Assembly (NCBI GenBank): GCA_015655225.1
Contig: JAATFK010000424.1
Span: 1 to 7,655, forward strand
Source of the DNA: Solirubrobacterales bacterium
Lineage (GTDB): Bacteria > Actinomycetota > Thermoleophilia > Solirubrobacterales > Solirubrobacteraceae
Length of the DNA stretch: 7,655 nucleotides
Reading direction: 5' to 3'
Each line of letters opens with the position of its first letter. The first letter of the stretch is position 1. The translations under genes were made by a program, and so were the position numbers. Below are positions 1 to 6,361 of the stretch, piece by piece. The notes under the pieces were generated by a model, which saw nothing but the letters and a program-made list of their open reading frames with translations, was not told where the DNA came from and made no database searches.

Positions 1-715
1 CGCCCTCGCCGATCGGGTTGATGCCCGCCGCCAGCAGCGCGCTGACGCGGAAGAACGGCCGCTGCCAGAGCCAGCGCGCGCCCTCCGCCAGCTCCTCGCG
101 AAACAGGAGCGGCTCCGTGCGCGGTGCGCGCTCCTCCTGGAAGCGCGTGCGCATCGCGAGCATCGCCGCGGTCGAGACGACGTAGGAGCCGGCGTCGGCG
201 GCGAACGGAACCGCCCGGCCAAGCCCGTAGAGGAGGCCGCCGAGCGGCGGCCCCAGCACCGCCGCGGCGTAGCTGCGCGCCTCCGTGCGGGCGACCGCCT
301 GCCCCAGCTGCTCGACCGCGACGACCTGGCGCAGCGCGCCGCGCTCGGCGACGTAGGAGAGCGCGAAGCCGCTGCCGTCGACGAAGGCGACGAGCACGAC
401 GTGGAGGACGACGACGTGACCGGCGGCGACCGCGATCGCGAGGCTCAGGAGCAGCAGCGCGCGCGACCCGTCGCACGCGATCATCAGCCGGCGGCGGTCG
501 ACGCGGTCGGCCAGCACGCCGCCCGGGAGCGCGAACAGCAGCATCGGCAGGACGCGGGCGAGGCCGACGACGCCGGCCTGCGCCGCCGAGCCCGTGATCG
601 CGAGGACGAGCAGCGGGTAGGCGACGAACGAGACGCGCGAGCCGACCTCGGAGCAGAGCTGTCCGATCGAGAGCAGCGTGAAGTCGCGGTTGTGGCGCAG
701 CGGGACGGCCGGCAT
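1..715 (-). CDS. MFS transporter, EntS/MFS_3-like exporter, N-terminal 238 residues (partial)
   Basis: Probable inner-membrane, proton-driven drug or siderophore exporter of the major facilitator superfamily. The gene runs off the left edge, so only about the first 238 residues (roughly TM1-TM6 and the start of the central loop) are present. Hydrophobic stretches lie near residues 13-35, 45-67, 84-122 (probably two helices) and 148-187 (two helices). The loop after TM2 carries an MFS motif A, GGVLADRVDRRRL, at about residues 65-77. The segment EGARWLWQRPFFR near residue 211 matches the conserved start of the second half in the EntS/macrolide-efflux-like MFS_3 group. The ATG at 713-715 is preceded by a weak GGGA about five bases upstream. 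It is divergent from the channel-like gene, with a 70-base gap. The substrate cannot be inferred. Confidence 0.85.
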   Translation of the reverse strand, partial: MPAVPLRHNRDFTLLSIGQLCSEVGSRVSFVAYPLLVLAITGSAAQAGVVGLARVLPMLLFALPGGVLADRVDRRRLMIACDGSRALLLLSLAIAVAAGHVVVLHVVLVAFVDGSGFALSYVAERGALRQVVAVEQLGQAVARTEARSYAAAVLGPPLGGLLYGLGRAVPFAADAGSYVVSTAAMLAMRTRFQEERAPRTEPLLFREELAEGARWLWQRPFFRVSALLAAGINPIGEG

Positions 716-772
716 CGTCGTCCCAGTTCACCGCATCGAGGAGCGCCACGCGGAGGCGACCGACCCCGGGGC

Positions 773-778
773 GATACT
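773..778 (+). promoter_or_regulatory. possible -10 element (GATACT) for the channel-like gene
   Basis: GATACT resembles the TANNNT actinobacterial -10 hexamer in all but its first base. It ends seven bases before the ATG at 786, which would put the transcription start at or next to the start codon. No Shine-Dalgarno sequence precedes this ATG, so a leaderless mRNA would be consistent. No convincing -35 was seen. Weak prediction. Confidence 0.2.
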
Positions 779-785
779 CGCGGTC

Positions 786-1202
786 ATGGTGACGATCATG
801 CGGATCGCGGCGAGAGAGCTGCGCGACGTGTTCCGCGCGGCCACGCCGGTGCACCGGGCGCTGCGCGACCGGGTCATCCTCGTGGTCGTCGTGACGGTCG
901 TGATCGACCTCGTCTGCGCCGCGCTCGCACTGCTGTTCGAGCGCCACGCGAAGGGCACCGAGATCGAGAGCTTCGGCTCGGCGCTGTTCTGGTCATCGAC
1001 CCAGCTGCTGACCGTCTCCTCTCAGCTGAGAAACCCGATCTCGGCTCCCGCCCGCGTCCTCGACGTGCTGATGGAGGCCTACGCGATCTCGGTCGTGGCG
1101 ACGCTCGCGGGCTCGTTCGGCACCTTCTTCCACGTGCGCGGGCACGAGCGCGCCGAGGCGCGCAGAAGAGCCGAGGCGGCGAGCGGCACGGCTTCTGCCT
1201 AG
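786..1202 (+). CDS. two-TM K+-channel-like membrane protein with altered selectivity filter
   Basis: A 138-residue protein with the layout of a minimal two-TM potassium channel. It has a basic/amphipathic N-terminus (1-29), TM1 (about 30-51), an extracytoplasmic turret (52-62), a pore-helix-like stretch SFGSALFWSSTQLL (62-75), a filter position, TM2 (about 91-116) and an Ala/Arg/Glu-rich cytoplasmic tail. TVSSQLRNPISAPAR (76-90) aligns without gaps to TVGYGDLYPVTLWGR of KcsA, keeping T, V, P and R but replacing GYG with SSQ. K+ selectivity is therefore doubtful; it may be a non-selective or non-conducting channel-fold protein. The ATG at 786 is chosen because an upstream GTG (678) in frame would overlap the divergent transporter and add a non-conserved-looking stretch. 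An ATG at 798 is an alternative. The channel resemblance is seen directly; the function is unknown. Confidence 0.75.
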   Translation: MVTIMRIAARELRDVFRAATPVHRALRDRVILVVVVTVVIDLVCAALALLFERHAKGTEIESFGSALFWSSTQLLTVSSQLRNPISAPARVLDVLMEAYAISVVATLAGSFGTFFHVRGHERAEARRRAEAASGTASA

Positions 1203-1280
1203 CACGAACTTCACAGAGATCTCACGAGAACCGCAGGCAAGGCGTGCAACGGTGAGAGCACGACCTCGACCTCCCGCCGG

Positions 1281-1286
1281 GAAGGA
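1281..1286 (+). promoter_or_regulatory. ribosome binding site of the PfkB kinase gene
   Basis: GAAGGA lies five bases before the ATG at 1292. It fixes this start against other possible starts in the GC-rich upstream sequence. Confidence 0.7.
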
Positions 1287-1291
1287 TCCTC

Positions 1292-2263
1292 ATGATCGCC
1301 GTCATCTCCGCCAATCCGTCGATCGACAAGCTCTTCCTCGTCGACGAGGTGCGCCTCGGCGCGATCCACCGCCCGCAGGAGCTCGTCGTCACCCCCGGGG
1401 GCAAGGGCCTCAACGTCGCCCGCGCCGCGCGCACGCTCGGCGGCGACGTGCTCGCGATCGCCCTGCTCGCCGGGCATGCCGGCCAGTGGATCGCCGACGC
1501 GCTGCTGGAGCAGGGCGTCCGCACCGACATCACCTGGGCGACCGGCGAGACACGGACGTCGCTGTCGGCGGCCGACCCGTCGAGCGGCCGGCCGACCGAG
1601 TTCTACGAGCGCGGCGAGATGCCCGGGCCCGACACCTGGGAGTCCTACGTGACGCGCGTCAGCGACTCCGCGCACGGCGCCCGCTGGGTCCCGCTCTCCG
1701 GCTCGCTTCCCCCCGGCGTGCCGGCGACCGCATCGGCGGACCTGATCGAGCGCGCGCGGACGGCCGGAGCGCGCACGGTCGTCGACCAGCGCGGTGCGGC
1801 CCTCGCGGCCGCGCTGGGCGCCGCGCCCGACGTGATCAAGGTGAACGCCAGCGAGGCGCGCGAGCTGACCGGACAGGCCGATCCGGCGGCGGCCGCGCTC
1901 GCGCTGCACGAGCTGCTCGCCGGCCGGCGCACCGCACAGGGCTTCGGTCCGCCGGCCGCGATCGTCACCGGCGGCGAGGAGGGCGCCTTCATGGTCGACC
2001 CCGACGGCGTGCTGTGGCACGCGACCGTCGACGCGCGGGGCCCGTTTCCGACCGGCTCCGGCGACTCGTTCCTGGGGGCGCTGCTGGTCGGGCTGGAGGA
2101 GACCGGCGACGACTGGCACGCATCGCTCGCGCTGGCGCTCGGTGCCGCCGCCGCGAACGCGGAGCAAGCCGGTGCGGCGCTGCTCGACCCGCGCCGCGCG
2201 CGGACGCTGGCGGGACAGGTGCGGATCGCGCGGGCGGACGCCGGCGCGGTCGCCGTTCGCTAG
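1292..2263 (+). CDS. PfkB-family sugar-phosphate kinase (1-phosphofructokinase / LacC type)
   Basis: A cytoplasmic ATP-dependent kinase of the ribokinase/PfkB fold, 323 residues, the usual length for FruK/LacC proteins. Landmarks in order: the N-terminal substrate-binding NPSID (8-12), the PfkB signature TPGGKGLNVARAARTLGG (34-51), SGSLPPGVP (136-144), KVNASEARELTG (183-194), VTGGEEG (225-231), and the anion-hole/catalytic segment PTGSGDSFLGALL (253-265) with D258 as the expected catalytic base. The PGGKG N-terminus and the SGSLP and KVN-xxE motifs favour the phosphosugar subgroup (fructose-1-phosphate or tagatose-6-phosphate) over ribokinase. The exact sugar cannot be told. No PTS, aldolase or DeoR-type regulator gene is next to it here, although such genes often accompany FruK. 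It is preceded by an 89-base gap and converges on the ketosynthase gene with three bases between the stop codons. Confidence 0.88.
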   Translation: MIAVISANPSIDKLFLVDEVRLGAIHRPQELVVTPGGKGLNVARAARTLGGDVLAIALLAGHAGQWIADALLEQGVRTDITWATGETRTSLSAADPSSGRPTEFYERGEMPGPDTWESYVTRVSDSAHGARWVPLSGSLPPGVPATASADLIERARTAGARTVVDQRGAALAAALGAAPDVIKVNASEARELTGQADPAAAALALHELLAGRRTAQGFGPPAAIVTGGEEGAFMVDPDGVLWHATVDARGPFPTGSGDSFLGALLVGLEETGDDWHASLALALGAAAANAEQAGAALLDPRRARTLAGQVRIARADAGAVAVR

Positions 2264-2266
2264 CGC

Positions 2267-3502
2267 CTAGTCGTTCGCGCGCAGCACGACGACGCAGTTC
2301 TGGCCGCCGAAGCCGAACGCGTTGGCGATCGCCGTGCGGACCGGGACCTCGCGCGCAACGTTCGGCACGTAGTCGAGGTCGCAGTCGGGATCGGGCGTGT
2401 CGAGGTTGATCGTCGGCGGCACGACGCCGTCGCGCATCCCCAGCAGGCAGACCATCGCCGACAGCGCCCCGGTCGCGCCGATCAGGTGGCCGACCATCGA
2501 CTTCGGGGAGGAGACCGGGACCTTCGTCGCGTGGTCGCCGAAGACCTCGTGGATCGCGCGCGTCTCGAGTCTGTCGTTGATGCGCGTGGCGGTGCCGTGC
2601 GCGCAGATGTAGTCGACCTCGTCGGGCGCCACGCGGCTGCGCTCCAGGGCGGTGCGGATCGCGGCCGTGGCGTAGCGGCCGGTCGGCTCGGGCGCGCTCA
2701 TGTGGAAGGCGTCGCACGTGAGGACGCCGCCGGCGAGCGTGCCGTAGACGCGCGCGCCGCGAGCGCGGGCGTGCTCCTCGGACTCGACCACCAGGAGCAC
2801 GGCGCCCTCGCCGAAGACGAAGCCGTCGCGGTCGGCGTCGAACGGCCGGCTCGCGTGCTCGGGGTCGTCGTTGCGCTGCGAGACGGCGCCCATGTTCGAG
2901 AGCCCGGCGAGCATCACCTGCGCGAAGCCGGCGTCGGTCCCGCCCGCGATCACGACGTCGGCCTCGCCCGCGAGGATCAGCCGGCGCGCCTCCAGCAGGG
3001 CGGCATTTCCGCTCGCGCAGGCGAGCGCGCTGGCGGTCACGGGGCCGTGGACGCCGAGGTCCATCGCGACCTCGCAGGCCGGCATGTTGAGGATCGTGGA
3101 GGCGACGTAGTAGGGGCTGACGGCGGCGATCCCCTCGTCGCGCAGCGCATCGACCGCCTGCTGGGACTCGGGCACGCCGGCGACCGCGCTGTTGACGATC
3201 ACGCCGATGTTCCCCGAGTTCTCCCGGTCGATCTCGAGCCCGGCGTCGGCGACCGCCTCGCGCGCGGCGACGATCGCGAGCTGCGAGAAGCGGGCCGTGC
3301 GGCGCGTCTTCTTTCTGCCGAGATGGGCCTCGGGGTCGAAGCCGAGCACCTCGCCGGCGATCCGCGTGGGGAAGCCGGAGGCGTCGAAGTGGGTGATCGG
3401 GCCGATCCCGGAGCGGCCCGCGACGAGCGCCTCCCAGGTGTCGGGCACCGTGTTGCCGACGGGCGTGATCGCGCCCATGCCGGTGATGACGACGTCGCTC
3501 AT
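2267..3502 (-). CDS. beta-ketoacyl-ACP synthase II-type condensing enzyme (FabF-like)
   Basis: A decarboxylating Claisen-condensation enzyme of the thiolase fold, 411 residues, full length for KAS II. The catalytic set is complete: Cys162 in ACASG, His302 in [10 protein letters not shown], Lys334 in SPKSMVGH and His339 in the same motif. The C-terminal glycine-rich loop NAFGFGGQN (394-402) is intact. Since the active-site Cys is present, it is not a chain-length factor. A small oddity is Arg307, where many FabF proteins have Pro (HGTSTP). The ATG overlaps the stop of the upstream acyl-CoA ligase as ATGA, with GGAG five bases before the start, so the two are probably translationally coupled. 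The lack of an adjacent acyl carrier protein, malonyltransferase or reductase argues against this being the housekeeping fab locus. A paralogue acting in a dedicated acyl or polyketide-like pathway is inferred. Confidence 0.9.
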   Translation of the reverse strand: MSDVVITGMGAITPVGNTVPDTWEALVAGRSGIGPITHFDASGFPTRIAGEVLGFDPEAHLGRKKTRRTARFSQLAIVAAREAVADAGLEIDRENSGNIGVIVNSAVAGVPESQQAVDALRDEGIAAVSPYYVASTILNMPACEVAMDLGVHGPVTASALACASGNAALLEARRLILAGEADVVIAGGTDAGFAQVMLAGLSNMGAVSQRNDDPEHASRPFDADRDGFVFGEGAVLLVVESEEHARARGARVYGTLAGGVLTCDAFHMSAPEPTGRYATAAIRTALERSRVAPDEVDYICAHGTATRINDRLETRAIHEVFGDHATKVPVSSPKSMVGHLIGATGALSAMVCLLGMRDGVVPPTINLDTPDPDCDLDYVPNVAREVPVRTAIANAFGFGGQNCVVVLRAND

Positions 3503-5217
3503 GGGCGCTCCAGGGCTCCTGCCTCGGCGTCGGCCGGGGCCTGCGCGCGGAGTTGGTAGTGGATCTTCTTGCCGGTCGCGGTCATCGGCAGCTCGTCGAC
3601 GAAGCGGTACGCGCGGGGGCGCTTGTAGGCCGCGAGCATCGGGTGGGCGCGACAGTGGGCGTCGAGCTCGGCGGCGCCGATCTCGTCGGCGCCGGGCGCC
3701 CGCACGACGTAGGCGACGACGAGCTGGCCCCACTGCGGATCGGGCAGGCCGACGACGGCCGAGTCGGCGACCCCGTCCAGCTCGTTGAGGATCTCCTCGA
3801 CCTGGACCGGGTGGACGTTCTCGCCGCCCGAGATGATCATGTCGTCCTTGCGGCCGACGATCGTGACGTACTCGTCCTCGTCCCAGGTCGCGAGGTCGCC
3901 GATGTAGAGCCAACCGTCGCGGAAGCGCGACTCCTCCTCGGCCGGCTGGTTCACGTACGCGTAGCCGGACTTGGCGGAGCGGACGATCACCTCGCCGATC
4001 TCGCTGCCGTCGTGGGCGACGTGGTCGTCGGGCGCGGCGGGGCGGTCGTCGTAGATCCGCACGACGGCGACGTCGTCGTCGGTGCAGGCGCGGCCCGCGC
4101 TGCCGGCGTGGTCGGGCAGGTCGCTGGGCCGCAGGAAGGTGTTCCAGAAGGCCTCGGTCGTGCCGTAGCCGTTGAAGATCCGCGCGGTCAGCAGCTCCTG
4201 GTAGCGCAGGCAGGCCTCGCGCTCCAGCGGCGCGCCCATCGTGACGATCCCGCGCAGCGACGAGAGGTCGCGCGGCCGTGCCGCCTGCTGCTCGGCCAGC
4301 AGGCCGAGGTTGGTCGGCGCGCCGATCAGGAAGGTGAGCCCGTGCTCCTGGACCCAGTCGAGCACGGTGGCGGCGTCGAAGTGGCGCAGCGCGACCGACT
4401 CGGCGCCGACGTAGAGGACCGGGTTGGGGCCGCCGCTGTAGAGGCCGCCGCGGTGGAACCAGGGCGTCATGTTGAGCGTGCGGTCCTCCGGCGAGAGGGG
4501 GAAGTGCATGATCACGTCGTGGGCCGAGAGGACCTAGACGAGGCCGTTGAGGGAGACGCCCTTCGGCATCCCGGTCGTGCCCGAGGTGTAGAGCCGCGTC
4601 GTCTCGTCGTAGACGGTCGTCCCCGCGGGTGCGGCGGGCGCCGCCTCCGCGCTGGCGCCGGCGAGCAGGTCGGCGAAGCGCTCGGCGCCCGGCAGCGGGT
4701 CGGGGCCGTCGCCCTGCGCGTCGACCGCGAGGACGGCCTTTGGCGCGTGGCCCGCCATCGCGAGGGCGTCGCGGGCGACGGTGGTCAGGGCGGCGTCGTA
4801 GACGAAGGCGGCGGGCCGGCTGTCGTTGAGGATGTAGGCGGTCTCGCCGGGCGAGAGGCGGAAGTTGATCGGCGAGCCGATCGCGCCGATCGACTGGGCG
4901 GCGAGCCACAGGAGGGCGAACTCGGGACCGTTGAAGAGCTGGAAGGTGACGACGTCGCCGGCGGTGACACCGGCCGAGACGAGACCGGCCGCGAGCCGCT
5001 TGACGTCGCGGCCCAGCTCGGCGTAGGTCCAGCGGCGGCCGCTGGCGGGGTCGTGCAGCGCGGGGCGACTGGCGTAGCGGTGCGTGTTGCGGTCGAAGCC
5101 GGCGCGGTAGGTGAAGTGGTGCTCGAAGACGTCGCGGAAGGGACCCGCGTCGTACGCGTACGGCCGGGGGTCGCTCACGCGCTGGGCTCGAGGAGGGCGA
5201 TCGGTTCCGGCGCGCAC
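3499..5217 (-). pseudogene. AMP-forming acyl-CoA ligase interrupted by an in-frame TAG (broken or misread gene)
   Basis: A member of the ANL superfamily that would activate a carboxylic acid with ATP and load it on CoA. Counting from the GTG at 5217 the frame covers 572 codons, normal for the family. Landmarks: the P-loop A3 motif LYTSGTTGMPKG just before the break, PWFHRGGL after it, A5 NGYGTTE, A7/A8 WLYIGDLA and GRKDDMIISGGENVHP, and the A10 catalytic lysine in TATGKKIHY near the C-terminus. All core motifs are intact and both halves are in the same frame, but codon 228 is TAG (4534-4536), between MPKGVSLNGLV and VLSAHDV. A GTG at 4515 could restart translation, but no ribosome binding site precedes it and the product would lack the P-loop. 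The GTG at 5217 has GGAG seven bases upstream; a GTG at 5178 (no Shine-Dalgarno) is the alternative and begins nearer the conserved region. The stop overlaps the ketosynthase start as ATGA. The substrate is unknown. A sequencing error is possible. Confidence 0.85.
4534..4536 (-). other. in-frame amber (TAG) codon inside the acyl-CoA ligase
   Basis: On the minus strand the reading frame runs CTCGTC-TAG-GTCCTC. The conserved ligase sequence continues in the same frame on both sides with no shift, so a single-base substitution explains it. GAG, CAG, AAG, TGG, TCG and TAC are all one change away. GAG is the likeliest, because related ligases, as recalled, read roughly N-E-V-L-S-A-H-D here. Confidence 0.85.
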
Positions 5218-5224
5218 GACATCG

Positions 5225-5228
5225 CTCC
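5225..5228 (-). promoter_or_regulatory. ribosome binding site favouring the GTG start at 5217 of the ligase
   Basis: GGAG on the minus strand lies seven bases before the GTG at 5217-5215. The other candidate start, the GTG at 5178, has no purine-rich element before it. This is the main argument for the longer N-terminus. Confidence 0.4.
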
Positions 5229-5289
5229 AAACATATCGAGGTGCTAAACGTCGAGACCCCGTCGTGGGGAGCGGGATACCCTGTCCAGC

Positions 5290-5628
5290 GTGCGCATGCC
5301 CCCCACATGGCCGACCTGGCCGCTCGCGGCCGGCTCCCTGATCGTCGGCTTCGCCGTCGCCGAGGCGACCGGGGTGCGGGCGATCGGCGGGATCGTGCTG
5401 GTGGTGGCGGCGGTCTGGTGCGCGCTGCAGTGGCGCCGCGAGGTCGGGCTCGGCCGGGCGCTGCGGCTCGTCGGCCTCTACCTCGTCGCCTTCGCGCTCT
5501 CGCACGTGCTGGGCCTTGTGATCGGCGCGTGGCCGAGCGTGCTGGTCGTGAGCGTGGCGGTCGGGGCGGCCGTCTGGACGTGGGCCGACGCGCCCTCCGG
5601 CCGCGCGCGGCCGATCCGCGCCGCCTAG
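5290..5628 (+). CDS. small four-TM membrane protein of unknown function
   Basis: A 112-residue, strongly hydrophobic protein with about four predicted membrane segments: residues 8-28 (LAAGSLIVGFAVAEATGV), 30-47 (AIGGIVLVVAAVWCAL), 57-78 (ALRLVGLYLVAFALSHVLG) and 80-98. A short charged loop WRREVGLGR (48-56) lies between TM2 and TM3, and the C-terminus is Arg-rich. I recognise only a general resemblance to small uncharacterised actinobacterial membrane proteins; no catalytic motif is visible. Translation may begin at the GTG (5290) or at an ATG two codons later (5296). No ribosome binding site is obvious, and a leaderless start is possible. It is divergent from the acyl-CoA ligase, and its stop codon overlaps the stop of the GFA gene in a shared CTAG. 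Confidence 0.7.
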   Translation: MRMPPTWPTWPLAAGSLIVGFAVAEATGVRAIGGIVLVVAAVWCALQWRREVGLGRALRLVGLYLVAFALSHVLGLVIGAWPSVLVVSVAVGAAVWTWADAPSGRARPIRAA

Positions 5629-6062
5629 TGCGCCGGCCGGCTGCCGCCGTAGCGCGGCAGGCCGTCGTCGGGCAGCACGTCCCACGGCGCCGCCGAGTCG
5701 ACGAACTGGTGGTACTGCGGCCGGATCCCGGGATCGCCGTCGAGCGCCCCGAAGCGGACGCCGACGGTCGGCCCGCCGTCGAGCCGAGGGGTGCTGAAGA
5801 GCGCCCCGCCACAGTCGCCGCAGAACCACTTGACCGCCCCGCCCTCCGGCGCCCATGAGCGGATCCGCTCGCGCCCCTGAGTGATCGCGAACGCCTTCGC
5901 ATCGGCCGTCGTGTTGAGCGACGACCCGGTGCCGGTGCGCCGCTGGCAGCGGGTGCAGTGGCAGTAGCTGGCGCCCAGCAGCGGAGCGCTGATCGCGAAG
6001 CGGACGGCGCCGCAGGCGCAGCCGCCGGTCAGCGGCCGCTCGGCTGACGGAGTGCTCGACAT
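5625..6062 (-). CDS. GFA family zinc protein (formaldehyde-activating-enzyme-like)
   Basis: A 145-residue protein with the complete cysteine pattern of the Gfa/CENP-V fold: CAC (C15, C17), CHCTRC (C34, C36, C39) and CGDC (C81, C84), which should bind two zinc ions. The start GGCACGAVRF and the block YCHCTRCQRRTGT are typical. The founding member, Gfa of Paracoccus, was described as accelerating glutathione-formaldehyde adduct formation, but most family members are uncharacterised and actinobacteria usually lack glutathione, so the reaction here is unknown. Small-thiol or aldehyde handling is only a guess. The ATG at 6060-6062 has only a weak GGG upstream. The C-terminal HQFVDSAAPWDVLPDDGLPR is typical of many members. 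The gene overlaps the convergent 4-TM gene by four bases at the stop codons and follows the PIN remnant by 21 bases. Confidence 0.9.
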   Translation of the reverse strand: MSSTPSAERPLTGGCACGAVRFAISAPLLGASYCHCTRCQRRTGTGSSLNTTADAKAFAITQGRERIRSWAPEGGAVKWFCGDCGGALFSTPRLDGGPTVGVRFGALDGDPGIRPQYHQFVDSAAPWDVLPDDGLPRYGGSRPAH

Positions 6063-6083
6063 CGCCCGAACGCTAGCGAAGGG

Positions 6084-6361
6084 TCAGGCGTAGATGCGCA
6101 ACGGAGTGCACGTCGCCAGCCGGTCGAAGTCGACGTCCGCGTGGAGCAGCGGCGCGCCGGTCCGAACGCACGGCGCGGCGATCAGGCAGTCGCTCGTCTT
6201 GCGGATCGTGACGCCGACGCCGCGCGCCATGCGGTGCAGCTCGGCCGCGAGCAGGAAGCTGTCGAGTCCCTCCAGCCGGAGGATCGGGAACGACCGCAGA
6301 TGCTGCTCGACGGTCCGCACCTCGCGCGCTCGGAGCGAGACGGGCTCGCCGCCCCTGTCCT
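6084..6361 (-). pseudogene. VapC-like PIN-domain toxin, C-terminal remnant
   Basis: VapC proteins are PIN-fold RNases of about 130 residues, normally paired with a VapB antitoxin. Here only the C-terminal 75-80 residues are recognisable, from VEQHLRSFPILRLEGLD through the conserved RKTSDCLIAAPCVRTGAPLL to HADVDFDRLA and a normal end at TGA (6084-6086). The aspartates of the DCLIAA and HADVDFD motifs are present. The N-terminal strand with the first catalytic Asp (usually V/I-DTS) and the following conserved Glu region are missing. Recognisable sequence starts about 30 bases after the stop of the acyl-CoA dehydrogenase. A GTG at 6318-6320 could start a 78-residue product with no clear ribosome binding site. 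No VapB-like gene is adjacent. A truncated, inactive remnant is the best reading. The 5' boundary is uncertain. Confidence 0.75.

Noticed and set aside
401..1255. Plus-strand frame of 284 codons over the transporter and channel genes
   Set aside because: Arg/Asp-rich low-complexity translation, antisense to the transporter and out of frame with the channel-like gene.
3499..4515. The ligase C-terminal half as a separate functional gene starting at the GTG at 4515
   Set aside because: No Shine-Dalgarno sequence precedes the GTG and the product would lack the P-loop. The frame is continuous with the upstream half apart from one TAG, so a single interrupted gene is simpler.
5175..5234. A 19-codon upstream frame whose TGA overlaps the GTG at 5178 of the ligase
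   Set aside because: There is no ribosome binding site before its ATG, and the GGAG inside it fits the GTG at 5217 better. Chance overlap is likelier than a leader peptide.
3553..5247. Open frame of 564 codons on the plus strand opposite the ligase
   Set aside because: Its translation is Val/Asp/Arg/Gly-rich with no domain, and it lies antisense to a frame that has all ANL-ligase motifs. It is a typical GC-rich shadow.
5255..5269. CCCC-GTCGT-GGGG small stem-loop between the ligase and the 4-TM gene
   Set aside because: The stem is only four base pairs with no T-run, as expected by chance in GC-rich DNA.
2267..5902. Very long minus-strand frame (1211 codons) that ends in the ketosynthase
   Set aside because: Only the part from 3502 on matches a protein family. 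The upstream part is Arg/Pro/Ala-rich noise opposite or out of frame with the ligase, so it is not a fusion.
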